Part shown: piece by piece, positions 25,552-35,981 of the stretch | Layout: each line of letters opens with the position of its first letter | Numbering within the stretch: position 1 is the first letter of the stretch | NCBI GenBank assembly: GCA_017644005.1 | Contig: JAEPMJ010000001.1 | Span: forward strand, 620,001 to 684,000 | Source: Rhizobiaceae bacterium | Lineage (GTDB): Bacteria; Pseudomonadota; Alphaproteobacteria; Rhizobiales; Rhizobiaceae | Length of the DNA: 64,000 nt | Direction of reading: 5' to 3' | Translations under genes and position numbers: made by a program | Notes under the pieces: generated by a model | What the model saw: only the letters and a program-made list of their open reading frames with translations | Database searches by the model: none | Told to the model about the DNA's origin: nothing

Positions 25552-26157
25552 ATGAAAATCAGAACGATTCTGGCGGTCGCCGTTGTGGGGCTTGCGACCG
25601 CGTTGGCCGGCTGCACTAGCGGACAGGTTTTCACGTCAAGCTACCGCACCGTGCGGGATGCGGGCTATCAGATTCCTTCGGTTCCGGTCAGCCGGCTTGA
25701 CCGGAAGTACCATCGTCAGGTGGTAAAATACGAAACGAGCCAGAAGCCGGGTACCATCATCGTCGATACCGGCGAGAAGTTCCTCTATTTCGTCATGCCG
25801 GAAGGTAAAGCGATGCGCTACGGAATCGGTGTTGGCCGCGACGGCTTCACCTGGTCGGGAACGCATCGTATTACGCGCAAGGCCGAATGGCCGGGCTGGA
25901 CACCGCCAGCCGTCATGCGAGCACGCGAGCGCGCCAAGGGAAAGATCCTGCCCGCCTACATGCCCGGTGGGCTGCAAAACCCGCTCGGCGCCCGGGCGCT
26001 CTATATCGGCTCGACGATCTATCGCATCCACGGCTCGCCGGAATGGAATTCGATCGGCCGCAACGTGTCGTCCGGCTGCATCCGGCTGATCAACCAGGAT
26101 ATCATCGACCTCTACAACCGCGCAGAGGTTGGCGCCAAGGTCATCGTCAAACGCTGA
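25552..26157 (+). CDS. L,D-transpeptidase lipoprotein (YkuD family)
   Basis: A 201-residue lipoprotein. The lipobox ALAGC puts lipidation at Cys21. The YkuD catalytic motif is complete: His160 in YRIHGSPEWNSIG and Cys176 in SSGCIRL. Such enzymes form 3-3 peptidoglycan cross-links or attach proteins to the wall; Asp at mature +2 is absent, so outer-membrane sorting is likely. ATG 25552 is used. A strong terminator follows 17 bp after the stop. Confidence 0.9.
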   Translation: MKIRTILAVAVVGLATALAGCTSGQVFTSSYRTVRDAGYQIPSVPVSRLDRKYHRQVVKYETSQKPGTIIVDTGEKFLYFVMPEGKAMRYGIGVGRDGFTWSGTHRITRKAEWPGWTPPAVMRARERAKGKILPAYMPGGLQNPLGARALYIGSTIYRIHGSPEWNSIGRNVSSGCIRLINQDIIDLYNRAEVGAKVIVKR

Positions 26158-26173
26158 GCGGCGGACCTGATGC

Positions 26174-26203
26174 AAAAAACCGGGCTTCGAGCCCGGTTTT
26201 TTT
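26174..26203 (+). terminator. Rho-independent terminator
   Basis: An ACCGGGC/GCCCGGT stem with a TTCGA-type loop, flanked by an A-run on the left and seven T on the right. The A and T tracts make it likely to work in both directions, ending both the transpeptidase gene and the leftward nfuA operon. Confidence 0.9.
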
Positions 26204-26247
26204 GTGCGCCGCGATGCGCCTGATCTTGCTCCGCTGAAAACGCGGCT

Positions 26248-26823
26248 TCAGACAACCTGCTCGACCTGCTGCACTTCCGGTACGAAATGGCGAAGCAGGT
26301 TCTGGATGCCGTGCTTGAGTGTCGCAGTCGACGACGGGCAGCCCGCGCAGGCACCCTTCATGTTCAGAAACACGGTGCCGTCCCGGTAACCGCGGAAGGT
26401 GATGTCTCCACCATCCTGAGCCACTGCCGGGCGCACACGCGTGTCGAGCAACTCCTTGATGGTGAGTACGATTTCCTTGTCCTCGTCCTCGAAAAACTCC
26501 GAGTCCTCATCAGCTGCGGTGTCGTTTTCGGTGCCATCGGCCATGACCGGCAGGCCGGACATGAAGTGCTCCATGATCGCGCCCAGAACGGCCGGCTTAA
26601 GATGCTGCCAGTCGGGTTCGTCCTGCTTGGTCACGGTCACGAAATCGTAGCCAAGAAACACTCCGGTCACGCCTGGCACGTCAAAAAGGCGGCCCGCCAG
26701 CGGGGACGTGTTGCGGGCGCTGTCGGCATCGCGAAAATCGGCTGTGCCCGACCGCATGACTTCCTTGCCGGGAAGAAACTTCAGCGTCGCGGGATTCGGG
26801 GTTGCCTCGGTCTGAATAAACAT
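26248..26823 (-). CDS. NifU-like Fe-S scaffold protein (NFU1/NfuA type)
   Basis: A 191-residue protein with an N-terminal Nfu_N domain (MFIQTEATPNPATLKFLPG, nearly invariant in the family) and a C-terminal NifU domain with the cluster-binding CAGC motif at residues 159-162. It carries and delivers [4Fe-4S] clusters to target enzymes. An acidic linker (DEDSEFFEDEDKE) joins the domains. It is the last gene of the conserved mutS-glnD-murJ-trpS-usp block. Confidence 0.92.
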   Translation of the reverse strand: MFIQTEATPNPATLKFLPGKEVMRSGTADFRDADSARNTSPLAGRLFDVPGVTGVFLGYDFVTVTKQDEPDWQHLKPAVLGAIMEHFMSGLPVMADGTENDTAADEDSEFFEDEDKEIVLTIKELLDTRVRPAVAQDGGDITFRGYRDGTVFLNMKGACAGCPSSTATLKHGIQNLLRHFVPEVQQVEQVV

Positions 26824-26916
26824 GGCGGACCCTTCGCCTCCTGGTTCTTTTGAATAGTTCTAAATAGGCCCAAGCTGGCAGCGTTTCAACCCGCCTTGCG
26901 CTTCACTCGTCGCTCA

Positions 26917-27408
26917 TCAGGCGAGGCTGTCGATATCTTCGTCGGTCAAATTCTGCGGCACGACAGTGACAGGGATCGGAAACGCCGCCGCCTTGCCGGC
27001 AATCGACGAAACGAGCGGACCGGGCCCTTCTTTCGCATTGCCTGAGGCCAGGACAAGAATCGCGATATCCTGATCCTCTTCGATCAGCCGGTGAATTTCC
27101 TCCACCCGCGACCCCTCGCGAATTGCAATCTCCGGTTCGATGCCGACGCGCTCGCGGACCTTGCTGGCATGCTGTTCCAGAGCCGCAGTGGCTACCGATT
27201 GGGCCTCCTCGCGCATGATCTGCTCGACGCCGAGAAACTGCTGAAAATCAGCGGTATCGATGACAAAAAGCAGAATCAGGACGCCGCCGGTCGATTCGGC
27301 GCGCCGCGAGGCGTAGGCAACCGCTCGCTCGCATTCTTCGGTTTCGTCAATGATCGCGAGAAACTTGCGCCGGTGGCCGGCTTCCCTGCTCAGGCGTTTG
27401 GATACCAT
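26917..27408 (-). CDS. Universal stress protein, UspA family
   Basis: A 163-residue single Usp domain beginning RKFLAIIDETEECERAVAYASRRAE. The C-terminal LASGNAKEGPGPLVSSIAGKAAAFPIPVTVVP corresponds to the G-rich nucleotide-binding region, though the spacing departs from the ATP-binding GxxG-x9-G(S/T) form. Its position between trpS and nfuA is conserved in rhizobia. The function is general stress survival, otherwise unknown. Confidence 0.9.
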   Translation of the reverse strand: MVSKRLSREAGHRRKFLAIIDETEECERAVAYASRRAESTGGVLILLFVIDTADFQQFLGVEQIMREEAQSVATAALEQHASKVRERVGIEPEIAIREGSRVEEIHRLIEEDQDIAILVLASGNAKEGPGPLVSSIAGKAAAFPIPVTVVPQNLTDEDIDSLA

Positions 27409-27507
27409 TAGCGCCCCTCGTCAGTTTTCCTCGTGGCGGGCCAATCTGCCATCGGTCCAGGCTCGCAGCAAGCTGCTCCGATGCCTGGCTCTCATAGGAA
27501 GGACAGG

Positions 27508-28575
27508 TCAGTCCCCAAGAAGGCCGATAATCTTGCGCGCCATCGCCAGTGTTTCCTCGGCCTCGGCCGAGGCGCGCTCGCCACCCGAGCGCAGCACGTC
27601 GTCGACATAGGCGTGGTCGGCTGAAATACGGCGCATTTCGGAGGCGACCGGTGCCAGTTTTTCTACCGCAAGCTCGGCAAGAGCCGGCTTGAACTCAGAG
27701 AACTGCCTGCCGCCGAAATCCGAAATCACCGCGGCGCGCGAGGTATCGGCAAGGGCTGCGAAGATCGTGACGAGATTCTCGGCTTCGGGTCGGCCTTCGA
27801 GGCCCTCCAGTTCGGACGGAAGCGGCTGAGGATCGGTCTTCGCCTTGCGCACCTTCTTGGCAATCGTATCGGCATCGTCGGTCAGGTTGATGCGCGACAG
27901 GTCAGACGGGTCGGATTTCGACATCTTCTTGGTACCGTCCCGCAGACTCATCACCCGTGGCGCGGGGCCTTCGATCAACGGCTCGGTCAGCGGGAAAAAG
28001 CCGTTCACCTTTTCCTCGCCAACCATCATCTCGACACCAAAACCCAATTCCGCGATACGCTCCGAGAAGTCGTTGTTGAACTTCTGCGCAATGTCGCGGG
28101 TGAGCTCCAGATGCTGTTTCTGGTCGTCGCCAACCGGAACATGCGTGGCCCGGTATGCCAGGATGTCCGCCGCCATCAGCGTCGGGTAGGCGAACAACCC
28201 GACCGAGGCATTCTCCCGATCCTTGCCTGCCTTTTCCTTGAACTGGGTCATCCGGTTCAGCCAGCCCATGCGTGCGACGCAGTTGAATATCCAGGCAAGC
28301 TCGGCATGCTGCGCGACGCGGCTCTGGTTGAATACGATGTGTTTTCTGGCGTCGATGCCGGCGGCGAGGAAAGCCGCTGTCACTTCACGCGTTGCCTTTT
28401 CAAGCTCGGCCGGCTCCTGCCACAGTGTGATCGCATGCAGGTCGACGACGCAGTAGATGCAGTCGTGATCCTCCTGCAGGGCGACAAAGCGCCGAATGGC
28501 GCCGAGATAGTTGCCGAGATGTAGGTTTCCGGTCGGTTGAACGCCGGAGAACACGCGTTCTTTGAAGCTGGTCAT
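27508..28575 (-). CDS. trpS: Tryptophanyl-tRNA synthetase
   Basis: A 355-residue class I aminoacyl-tRNA synthetase that charges tRNA-Trp. The HIGH-like motif is [17 protein letters not shown] and the KMSKS motif is intact ([12 protein letters not shown]). The length fits bacterial TrpS. It lies 84 bp after murJ in the conserved block. Confidence 0.97.
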   Translation of the reverse strand: MTSFKERVFSGVQPTGNLHLGNYLGAIRRFVALQEDHDCIYCVVDLHAITLWQEPAELEKATREVTAAFLAAGIDARKHIVFNQSRVAQHAELAWIFNCVARMGWLNRMTQFKEKAGKDRENASVGLFAYPTLMAADILAYRATHVPVGDDQKQHLELTRDIAQKFNNDFSERIAELGFGVEMMVGEEKVNGFFPLTEPLIEGPAPRVMSLRDGTKKMSKSDPSDLSRINLTDDADTIAKKVRKAKTDPQPLPSELEGLEGRPEAENLVTIFAALADTSRAAVISDFGGRQFSEFKPALAELAVEKLAPVASEMRRISADHAYVDDVLRSGGERASAEAEETLAMARKIIGLLGD

Positions 28576-28659
28576 GGATGATGTCCCGTGGCTTGTGGAG
28601 GGCCGTTTCGCGCGCGGCGAAAATCGGTGCGCGGCTTATGAACGAGCGCTAATCACTAA

Positions 28660-30228
28660 TCAAGTCGTCTTGCGCCGGCGGCGCAGAAGACCGGTCAGTT
28701 CCCGCCTGTCGATCGCGCCGGTACCAATGGCGATGACGAAATAGGCAGCCGCGGCGCACAGGATCACGGCAGCAACCGCGAGGACCCGCACGCCAACCAG
28801 CGCATGGCCTACAAAGGGCGCGATCGCATCGGCGGAAACCAACACAAGTGCACCCATGGCGGCGCTGGCGGCCACCAGAAGCGCAACGCGGCGCAGGGTA
28901 CCGGCAGAAGGCCGAAAATCGCCTCGCCGCCACAATGTGCCGGCAAGCAACAGGAAATTCACCCACGCCGCGAGCGACGATGCCGCCGCGATCGCGACAT
29001 GGCCGTAATAGGGGAAAAGCGCCAGGCTGGCAGCGATATTGACGACGACGGTGGCCAGCGCAAACCACATCGGCGTTCGCATGTCCTCGCGGGCGAAAAA
29101 CCCCGGCTGGAACACCTTGATCAGCACGTAGGCCGGCAGGCCGGACGCGAAAGCGGCGAGCGCGGCGGCCGTCAGAATCGTATCTGCGCCGGTGAATTCA
29201 CCGCGCTCGTAGAGCACGTTCACTATCGGCCCCGGCAGCACCATCAGGCCGACGGCGGCAGGCAGCGTGAGCGCGAGCGCAAACTCCAGAGAGCGGTTCT
29301 GGAGGTGCAGGGCATCCCTGGCGTCGCCTGCCCGCAGCGAACGGGCAAGTTCCGGCAGCAGCACCACGCCGACCGCCGTGCCAATCACGCCAAGCGGCAA
29401 CTGATTGATGCGGTCGGCAAAATTCAGAAGGCTTATGGCGCCATCCTGCGCGGATGCGATGATACGGCCGACGAGAAGGTTGATCTGCATGATTCCGCCG
29501 GTCAGAACAGCCGGCCCCATCAGGATCAACAGCCGCTTCACGCCCGGCGAAAGCGCGGGGGGCTTGAGGCGCAGGGCAAGACCCTGCCGCCGCACGCCGG
29601 CCACGAGCAGCACAAGCTGCAGAATGCCGGAAGCAAGCACACCCCAGGCAAGGAACAGCCCTGTTTCGCGCGCCGCGGTATCCGTCGCCAGTGCGACGAG
29701 CAGAATGCCTACCAGGATGACATTCAACAGCGTCGGCACCAGCGCCGCAAAGAAGAACCGGCGCATGGAATTCAGGACGCCCGACAGCATCGCCACCAGC
29801 GACATGCACAGCAGGTAGGGAAACATGATCCGCGTCATCAGCACAGTGAGTTCGAACTTCTCCGGCGTATCCGAGAAGCCCGGAGCGATAACCGACCCGA
29901 CAAGAAAGGGCATGAATATGATGGCGAGCGCCGAGAGCGCTATGAGCAGAGTGATGAGCACCGACAGCACATCCTCGGCGAATTTGCGTGCCGCATCCAT
30001 GCCGCCGCCTTCGAGTTCCTTGGCGAAAAGCGGCACGAAGGCGGTGTTGAACGCACCTTCGGCGAAGATGCGGCGAAACAGATTTGGAAACAGGAAAGCG
30101 GCATAGAACGCGTCGGCAACCTGGCCGACACCAAGCACCGCCGCGACCAGGGCTTCGCGCACGAATCCGAGCAGCCGGCTCGCCATTGTAGCGCTGCCGA
30201 CGCTGGCAAATTTGGTGATGAGGCTCAT
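28660..30228 (-). CDS. murJ: Lipid II flippase MurJ (MviN)
   Basis: A 522-residue inner-membrane protein with about 14 helices that moves lipid II across the membrane for wall synthesis. The start is ATG 30228 (MSLITKFASVGSATMASRLLGFVREA), the family N-terminus; the frame extends to 30261 but overlaps glnD. The GVLASGILQL, GVVLLPELAR and LYERGEFTGADT stretches are typical of MurJ. It follows glnD by 10 bp. Confidence 0.96.
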   Translation of the reverse strand: MSLITKFASVGSATMASRLLGFVREALVAAVLGVGQVADAFYAAFLFPNLFRRIFAEGAFNTAFVPLFAKELEGGGMDAARKFAEDVLSVLITLLIALSALAIIFMPFLVGSVIAPGFSDTPEKFELTVLMTRIMFPYLLCMSLVAMLSGVLNSMRRFFFAALVPTLLNVILVGILLVALATDTAARETGLFLAWGVLASGILQLVLLVAGVRRQGLALRLKPPALSPGVKRLLILMGPAVLTGGIMQINLLVGRIIASAQDGAISLLNFADRINQLPLGVIGTAVGVVLLPELARSLRAGDARDALHLQNRSLEFALALTLPAAVGLMVLPGPIVNVLYERGEFTGADTILTAAALAAFASGLPAYVLIKVFQPGFFAREDMRTPMWFALATVVVNIAASLALFPYYGHVAIAAASSLAAWVNFLLLAGTLWRRGDFRPSAGTLRRVALLVAASAAMGALVLVSADAIAPFVGHALVGVRVLAVAAVILCAAAAYFVIAIGTGAIDRRELTGLLRRRRKTT

Positions 30229-30238
30229 GTCGCCGCGC

Positions 30239-33043
30239 TCATTCTGCGGCCTCCGTAACACGCGACTGGCCTGAACCGGGCGCTGCGTTGCCCCGCAACG
30301 TCTCCAGCAGACCTTTCCTGACCGCCTCCATGCGGGTTTCGCTTTCCAGTTTCTGCCCCGTAAGGTCTGTCACGTAAAAGGTGTCGATGACTTTTTCGCC
30401 GAAGGTGGTGATGTGGGCCGAGGCGATATCCAGCGAAAGGTCGGAAATCTTGCCGGTAATCTCGGAGAGAAGGCCCGACCGATCGAGGCAGGTTACTTCA
30501 ATCACCGAAAAGCGGTTCGACAACGTGTTGCGGATCTCGACCCGCGATTCGACCCTGAAGGCTCTGGTGGAGCGCTTCGGCCTGGAGCGTTCCTTGATGA
30601 CTTCAGGCAAGTAACGTTTGCCCGAAAGCACGCTTTCGATCAGCTTGCCGACACGTGCGGCACGACGGCGTTCATCGTCATCGAGGTCGAATTCGCGATT
30701 GATCAGGATGATGTCGAGGGCCCGCCCGTCTGCTGTGGTGAATACCTGGGCATCGACGATGTTTGCGCCAGCGGCCGAACAGGCGCCAGTGATGACGCTC
30801 AACAAACGCGGGTGGTCGGGCGCAAGCACGGTGATTTCCGTCACCGCCTCGAAGGTCAGCGGCCGGCTCATCGTCGCCAAAGTGCGCTTTTCCTTGTCGG
30901 CTTCGCGCACGAAGTTTGCGTGCCGCACCTGATCTTCCAGTTCGACGGTCAGCAGGTAGTTTTCGTAAAGCAGCTTGAGGTAGCGCCTGCGTTCCTTTTC
31001 CGGCCAGTCGGCAAGCGCTTCCGACAGGCGCATGCGCGCTCCTTCGGCCCGCTCCTTGCGCGACATCTCGGAAAAGCCGCCGCGCAGCAGCAGCTCGGTC
31101 TCGAAATAGAGCGTGCGCAGCAGCTGGCCTTTCCAGCCGTTCCATACGCCCGGCCCAACGCCGCGAATATCGCACACGGTGAGCACAAGGAGCAGTTTCA
31201 AGCGCTCGACCGACTGCACGACATTGGCAAAATCCTCGATTGTCTTGCGGTCGTTCAGGTCACGCGTTTGCGCCGTCATCGACATCAGTAGGTGATGTTC
31301 GATCAGCCAGGCGATCGTCTCTGTGTCTTGCTTGCTGAAGCCCATATGCGGGCACAGGCGGCGCGCGATGCGTGCGCCAGCCGTGGAATGGTCCTCAGGC
31401 CTGCCCTTGGCAATGTCGTGAAACAGCAGCGCCACGTAGAGCAGTTTGCGATGCTCCTTCAGGTCCGGCATCAGCGAATGCGCAAGCGGGTGCGTTTTTT
31501 CAGCGTCGCCGCGCTCGATCTCGGAAAACACGCGGATGCAGCGCAGCAGATGCTCGTCCACCGTGTAGTGGTGATACATCGAGAACTGCATCATCGCGAC
31601 GATCTTGTTGAAGTCGGGAATCAGCTTGCCGAGCACGCCCGCCTCGTTCATGCGCCGCATGTTGAGTTCGGGATCTCTGCCCGACGCGAGAAGGTCCATG
31701 AACAGCCGGTTGGCTTCCTCGTCGCGGCGCAGATTGCGATCAATGAGTTTCAGTGACCGCGTCACAAGCTGCATGGCATCGGGATGGTACTCCAGCCCAT
31801 GCTTGTCGGCGAGCCAGAACAGCCGCAGCAGATTGACCGGATCGCGCTCGAACACTCCAGGGTCGGAAATCGTGATCCGGTGGTTGTCGACCAGAAAGTC
31901 GGAGGTGCCGGCCAGTTTGCGGCGCCGCCGCGAGAAACTTGAAAAAAGTGAGAAGCCCGGCACCTGCTTGGCCTGCTCTTCCTCGAGCGCAGCACAGAAA
32001 ATGCGAGTCAGGTCGCCCACCGATTTGGCGGTCAGGAAGTAGTGCTTCATAAAGCGTTCGACCGCCGACAGCCCGGGATGGCTCTGGTAATCCAGCCGGT
32101 CGGCGATCTCGCGCTGAATGTCGAAATGCAGCCGCTCTTCCGCCCGTCCGGTGAGGAAGTGCATGTGGCAGCGCACCGCCCACAGAAAGTCCTCCGCCTT
32201 GCGGAACTGAAGATATTCCTTGCGGGTGTACACGCCCTTTTCGACCAGTTCCCTGGCGGCGCGCACGCGGTAGAAATATTTGCCTATCCAGAAGAGCGTG
32301 TGGAGGTCGCGCAGCCCGCCCTTGCCGTTCTTGACGTTTGGCTCGACCAGATATCGGCTTTCGCCCTCCTTTTCGTGGCGCTGGTCCCGTTCGGCCAGCT
32401 TTGCCTGCACGAATTCCGGCCCGGTCTCACGCATCACTTCGTCGTCGAAACGCACCAGAAGTTCGTCATTCAGGTCAGAATCACCGCAGATGAAGCGCGC
32501 CTCCAGAATGGAGGTCCTGATCGTCATGTCGGTGCGCGACAGGCGAACGCATTCATCTACATTGCGGGTTGCATGGCCGACCTTCAGACTGAGATCCCAG
32601 AGCAGGTAGAGCACGTATTCGATGACCTGCTCGCCCCAGGGCGTCTGCTTGTAAGGCCGCACGAACAGAAGATCGATGTCGGAGCCCGGCGCCAGAGTGC
32701 CGCGCCCATACCCGCCAACGGCGACCACCGCCATGCGTTCGGCCGCGCTCGGGTTGCGTGAGCGGTAAACATGCACCGCCGCATATTCGTAAAGCGCGGC
32801 GATGATCTCATCCATCAAATGGGAAAGGCGCGCCGCACAGGCCGTGCCGCCGCCATCTTCGCCCAGCAAGCGCTCGGCCGTCGCTCGGCCCTCCGCCAGT
32901 GTAACCTTGATCAGTTCGACAACTTCGGCGCGCGCCTCCGTGCCGCCGCCCTCGCCGCCATGTTTCGCTGCAATTGCCGACAGGCCTTCACGCAGCGCAG
33001 CGCGGTCAACGATCAGTTCGAGCTTGAGGGGAACTTTGGCCAT
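30239..33043 (-). CDS. glnD: PII uridylyltransferase / uridylyl-removing enzyme GlnD
   Basis: A 934-residue nitrogen sensor that adds and removes UMP on PII proteins in response to glutamine. The nucleotidyltransferase motif [18 protein letters not shown] is near residue 110. The HD domain holds [10 protein letters not shown] and LFHDIAKG. Two C-terminal ACT domains bind glutamine ([17 protein letters not shown] and [17 protein letters not shown]). It fits with rpoN and ptsN in this window as part of nitrogen and phosphotransfer control. Confidence 0.97.
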   Translation of the reverse strand: MAKVPLKLELIVDRAALREGLSAIAAKHGGEGGGTEARAEVVELIKVTLAEGRATAERLLGEDGGGTACAARLSHLMDEIIAALYEYAAVHVYRSRNPSAAERMAVVAVGGYGRGTLAPGSDIDLLFVRPYKQTPWGEQVIEYVLYLLWDLSLKVGHATRNVDECVRLSRTDMTIRTSILEARFICGDSDLNDELLVRFDDEVMRETGPEFVQAKLAERDQRHEKEGESRYLVEPNVKNGKGGLRDLHTLFWIGKYFYRVRAARELVEKGVYTRKEYLQFRKAEDFLWAVRCHMHFLTGRAEERLHFDIQREIADRLDYQSHPGLSAVERFMKHYFLTAKSVGDLTRIFCAALEEEQAKQVPGFSLFSSFSRRRRKLAGTSDFLVDNHRITISDPGVFERDPVNLLRLFWLADKHGLEYHPDAMQLVTRSLKLIDRNLRRDEEANRLFMDLLASGRDPELNMRRMNEAGVLGKLIPDFNKIVAMMQFSMYHHYTVDEHLLRCIRVFSEIERGDAEKTHPLAHSLMPDLKEHRKLLYVALLFHDIAKGRPEDHSTAGARIARRLCPHMGFSKQDTETIAWLIEHHLLMSMTAQTRDLNDRKTIEDFANVVQSVERLKLLLVLTVCDIRGVGPGVWNGWKGQLLRTLYFETELLLRGGFSEMSRKERAEGARMRLSEALADWPEKERRRYLKLLYENYLLTVELEDQVRHANFVREADKEKRTLATMSRPLTFEAVTEITVLAPDHPRLLSVITGACSAAGANIVDAQVFTTADGRALDIILINREFDLDDDERRRAARVGKLIESVLSGKRYLPEVIKERSRPKRSTRAFRVESRVEIRNTLSNRFSVIEVTCLDRSGLLSEITGKISDLSLDIASAHITTFGEKVIDTFYVTDLTGQKLESETRMEAVRKGLLETLRGNAAPGSGQSRVTEAAE

Positions 33044-33114
33044 ATGTTCAGGTCATTGCGTCGGCGGCTTCTATAACGCCAATCGACGCGCTGCGATATG
33101 GGGCCAGCGCGCGG

Positions 33115-35838
33115 CTATTTCGAGGCTGCCTTCAACTGGTAGAGCGCCTCAAGCGCTTCGCGCGGCGTCATCTCGTCGGGATTGAGCGCGGACAGGGCCT
33201 CACGCAAGCCGTCGTGCTCCTGCCGCCTCGCCGGCTCGCGCGAAACAGCCGCGTTGAACAGCGGCAGATCGTCGGCCAGCGAAGCTGTCGTTCCAGTCAC
33301 CTCACCTTCTTCCAGCCGGTGCAGCACCTCACGGGCACGTTCAACCACCGGCTGCGGCAGGCCGGCCAGCCGCGCCACCTGCACGCCGTAGGAGCGGTCG
33401 GCGGCACCCTTCGCCACCTCATGCAGAAACACCACTTCGCCTTCCCATTCCTTGACCCGCATAGTCACATTGGCAAGCCGGTCGAGCTTGTCGGCAAGCG
33501 CGGTCATTTCGTGGAAGTGTGTCGCGAAGATCGCGCGGCAGCGGTTTTTCTCATGCAGGAATTCCACCGTCGCCCAGGCGATGGACAACCCGTCGAAGGT
33601 TGCAGTGCCGCGGCCGATCTCGTCGAGTATCACCAGCGAGCGCTCGCCAGCCTGGTTGAGGATCGCAGCCGTTTCCACCATCTCGACCATAAAGGTCGAG
33701 CGGCCGCGGGCCAGATCGTCGGAAGCGCCAACACGGCTGAACAGCCGGTCGACCACGCCGATATGCGCGCTTTTGGCCGGCACGAAGGACCCGGCCTGCG
33801 CAAGCACCGCAATCAGCGCGTTCTGGCGCAGGAAGGTCGATTTGCCGCCCATGTTCGGGCCTGTAAGCAGCCAGATCGCCCCGTTTGCCGCCCCGCCCCG
33901 AGGCGACAAATCGCAGTCATTGGCCACGAAGGGATCGGCAAGCTGCCTGCGCAGCGCCTGTTCCACGACCGGGTGACGGCCCTGGTCGATGTCGAATGTC
34001 AGGCTGGCGTCCACGGTCGGACGGCGGTAGTCGTCAGCTTCGGCCAGCACTGCAAGTGCGGAGGCCACGTCCAGAACGGCAAGCGCGGTAGCCACCTTGC
34101 GGATCGCGTCGGCGCAGGCTGTTGCCTCCGCCACCAGCCGGTCGAATACGCCATGTTCGATCGTCAGTGCCCGGTCGGCAGCGTTGGCGATTTTCGTTTC
34201 CAGCCCGGCAAGCTCGGTGGTGGTGAAGCGCATCGCATTGGCCATGGTCTGGCGGTGAATGAAACGTGCTTTCGCTTCGTCGGTTCCCGTCAGCGTGGCA
34301 TGATGATTGGCCGTCACCTCGATGTAATAGCCGAGCACGTTGTTGTGCCTGATCTTAAGCGAGCGGATGCCCGTTTCCTCGGTCAGATCACGTTCCATCG
34401 CAGCGATGACGCGGCGGGATTCGTCGCGCAGCGCCCGCACCTCATCGAGTTCGGCATCGTAACCGGAGCGGACGAAGCCGCCGTCGCGGCGCAGGAGCGG
34501 CAGCTCATCGGCAAGCGCTGCGTCGAGATGAGAGGCGAACTCGTGCGGCGCAGCCCGCAGATCAACTAGCGAATCGGCAATGCCGGCGGGTACTTCCGCG
34601 CCGTCCAGAAGCGCGGCGACCTCCGCACCGGCGCCCAGCCCCGCGCGCAGCGCACCAAGGTCGCGCGGGCCACCGCGTCCCAGCGCCAGCCGCGACAGGG
34701 CGCGGGCGATATCGGGTGCGGCCTTCAGTGAGACGCGCAGCGCCTCGCGGATTCGGCTCTCCTCGACGAACCAGCCAACCGCATCCAGACGTGCATTGAT
34801 GGCATCGGGGTCGGTCAACGGCGCCGTCAGGCGCTCGGCGAGCAACCGTGCGCCGCCGCCCGTCACCGTGCGATCCACTGCGGCGAAGAGCGAGCCTTCG
34901 CGCGCGCCCGACAAAGTGCGCATGAGTTCCAGGTTGGCCCGAGTCGCCGCGTCGATGAAAAGCGAAGCCGCGGCGTCTTCGCGCGCGGGGCGCTCCAGCG
35001 GCGGACGGGCGTCGATCTGCGTTTTCTCGACATAACCGATCGCTGCAGCGATCGCGGCGAGCTCGGCACGAGCGAAAGTGCCAAAGCCCTCGGTCGTCGC
35101 GACACCGAAGAAACGCGCAATGCGGCTTTCGGCGAGAGCGGAATCGAACATCGGCGCCGGCTGCGGCACCGCGATGCGGCCAATCACGTCGAAGACTGGC
35201 CTGAGTTCGGGGTCGGCGAACACCGCATCGGCCAGTATCAACTCACGCGGGTCGACGCGCAGAATGTCCGACAGAAGCCGGTCGGCCGCACTCTGCATCA
35301 CCCGGAATGCGCCCGTCGAAATGTCGATCCAGGCGAGCGCGAAACCGCCGTCGTCGGTGCCCTTCACCCGTGCCAGCGCCATCAGCGTGTTGGCCTCGGC
35401 CGGCGCAAGAATCTTCTCCTCGGTGATCGTGCCCGGTGTCACAAGCCGCACGACATCTCGGCGCACGACCGATTTCGAACCACGTTTCCTGGCCTCGGCG
35501 GGGTCTTCCGTCTGTTCGCACACGGCGACCCGATGGCCGGCGGCGATCAGCTTCTGCAGATAGTCGTCGGCAGCATGCACCGGCACGCCGCACATCGGGA
35601 TGTCCTCGCCCTGATGTTTGCCGCGCTTGGTGAGCGCGATGCCCAGCGTGCGGCTCGCCACTTCCGCGTCGTGAAAGAACAGCTCGTAGAAGTCACCCAT
35701 ACGATAGAACAGCAGCGAATCCGGGTTCGCGGCCTTGATCTCGATATACTGCTCCATCATCGGCGTGGCGCCGACAGCTGACAGCGGAGCAGGCGTTGCG
35801 CCTTCAGTCTTGCGGCGGATGGGCGTTTCGTCGTTCAC
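33115..35838 (-). CDS. mutS: DNA mismatch repair protein MutS
   Basis: A 907-residue mismatch-recognition ATPase. The Phe-x-Glu mismatch-binding motif is seen in the N-terminal [11 protein letters not shown] region, and the ATPase has Walker [14 protein letters not shown], Walker [17 protein letters not shown] and the ATHFHEMT H-loop. It is the first gene of the leftward block and divergent from maeB across 143 bp, an arrangement conserved in rhizobia. Confidence 0.97.
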   Translation of the reverse strand: MNDETPIRRKTEGATPAPLSAVGATPMMEQYIEIKAANPDSLLFYRMGDFYELFFHDAEVASRTLGIALTKRGKHQGEDIPMCGVPVHAADDYLQKLIAAGHRVAVCEQTEDPAEARKRGSKSVVRRDVVRLVTPGTITEEKILAPAEANTLMALARVKGTDDGGFALAWIDISTGAFRVMQSAADRLLSDILRVDPRELILADAVFADPELRPVFDVIGRIAVPQPAPMFDSALAESRIARFFGVATTEGFGTFARAELAAIAAAIGYVEKTQIDARPPLERPAREDAAASLFIDAATRANLELMRTLSGAREGSLFAAVDRTVTGGGARLLAERLTAPLTDPDAINARLDAVGWFVEESRIREALRVSLKAAPDIARALSRLALGRGGPRDLGALRAGLGAGAEVAALLDGAEVPAGIADSLVDLRAAPHEFASHLDAALADELPLLRRDGGFVRSGYDAELDEVRALRDESRRVIAAMERDLTEETGIRSLKIRHNNVLGYYIEVTANHHATLTGTDEAKARFIHRQTMANAMRFTTTELAGLETKIANAADRALTIEHGVFDRLVAEATACADAIRKVATALAVLDVASALAVLAEADDYRRPTVDASLTFDIDQGRHPVVEQALRRQLADPFVANDCDLSPRGGAANGAIWLLTGPNMGGKSTFLRQNALIAVLAQAGSFVPAKSAHIGVVDRLFSRVGASDDLARGRSTFMVEMVETAAILNQAGERSLVILDEIGRGTATFDGLSIAWATVEFLHEKNRCRAIFATHFHEMTALADKLDRLANVTMRVKEWEGEVVFLHEVAKGAADRSYGVQVARLAGLPQPVVERAREVLHRLEEGEVTGTTASLADDLPLFNAAVSREPARRQEHDGLREALSALNPDEMTPREALEALYQLKAASK

Positions 35839-35981
35839 GGAGTGGAATTTCCTCGACCAGAGCCATTCCTGCTTGGCGCTTCGGCGAGCAAAAGTGTAGC
35901 GTTAAAGACGGTTGACGTACAAACCTCCACAAAAAGACCAACACAAACATCAAATCGCGCTCAGGATTCGTACCTTCCCAA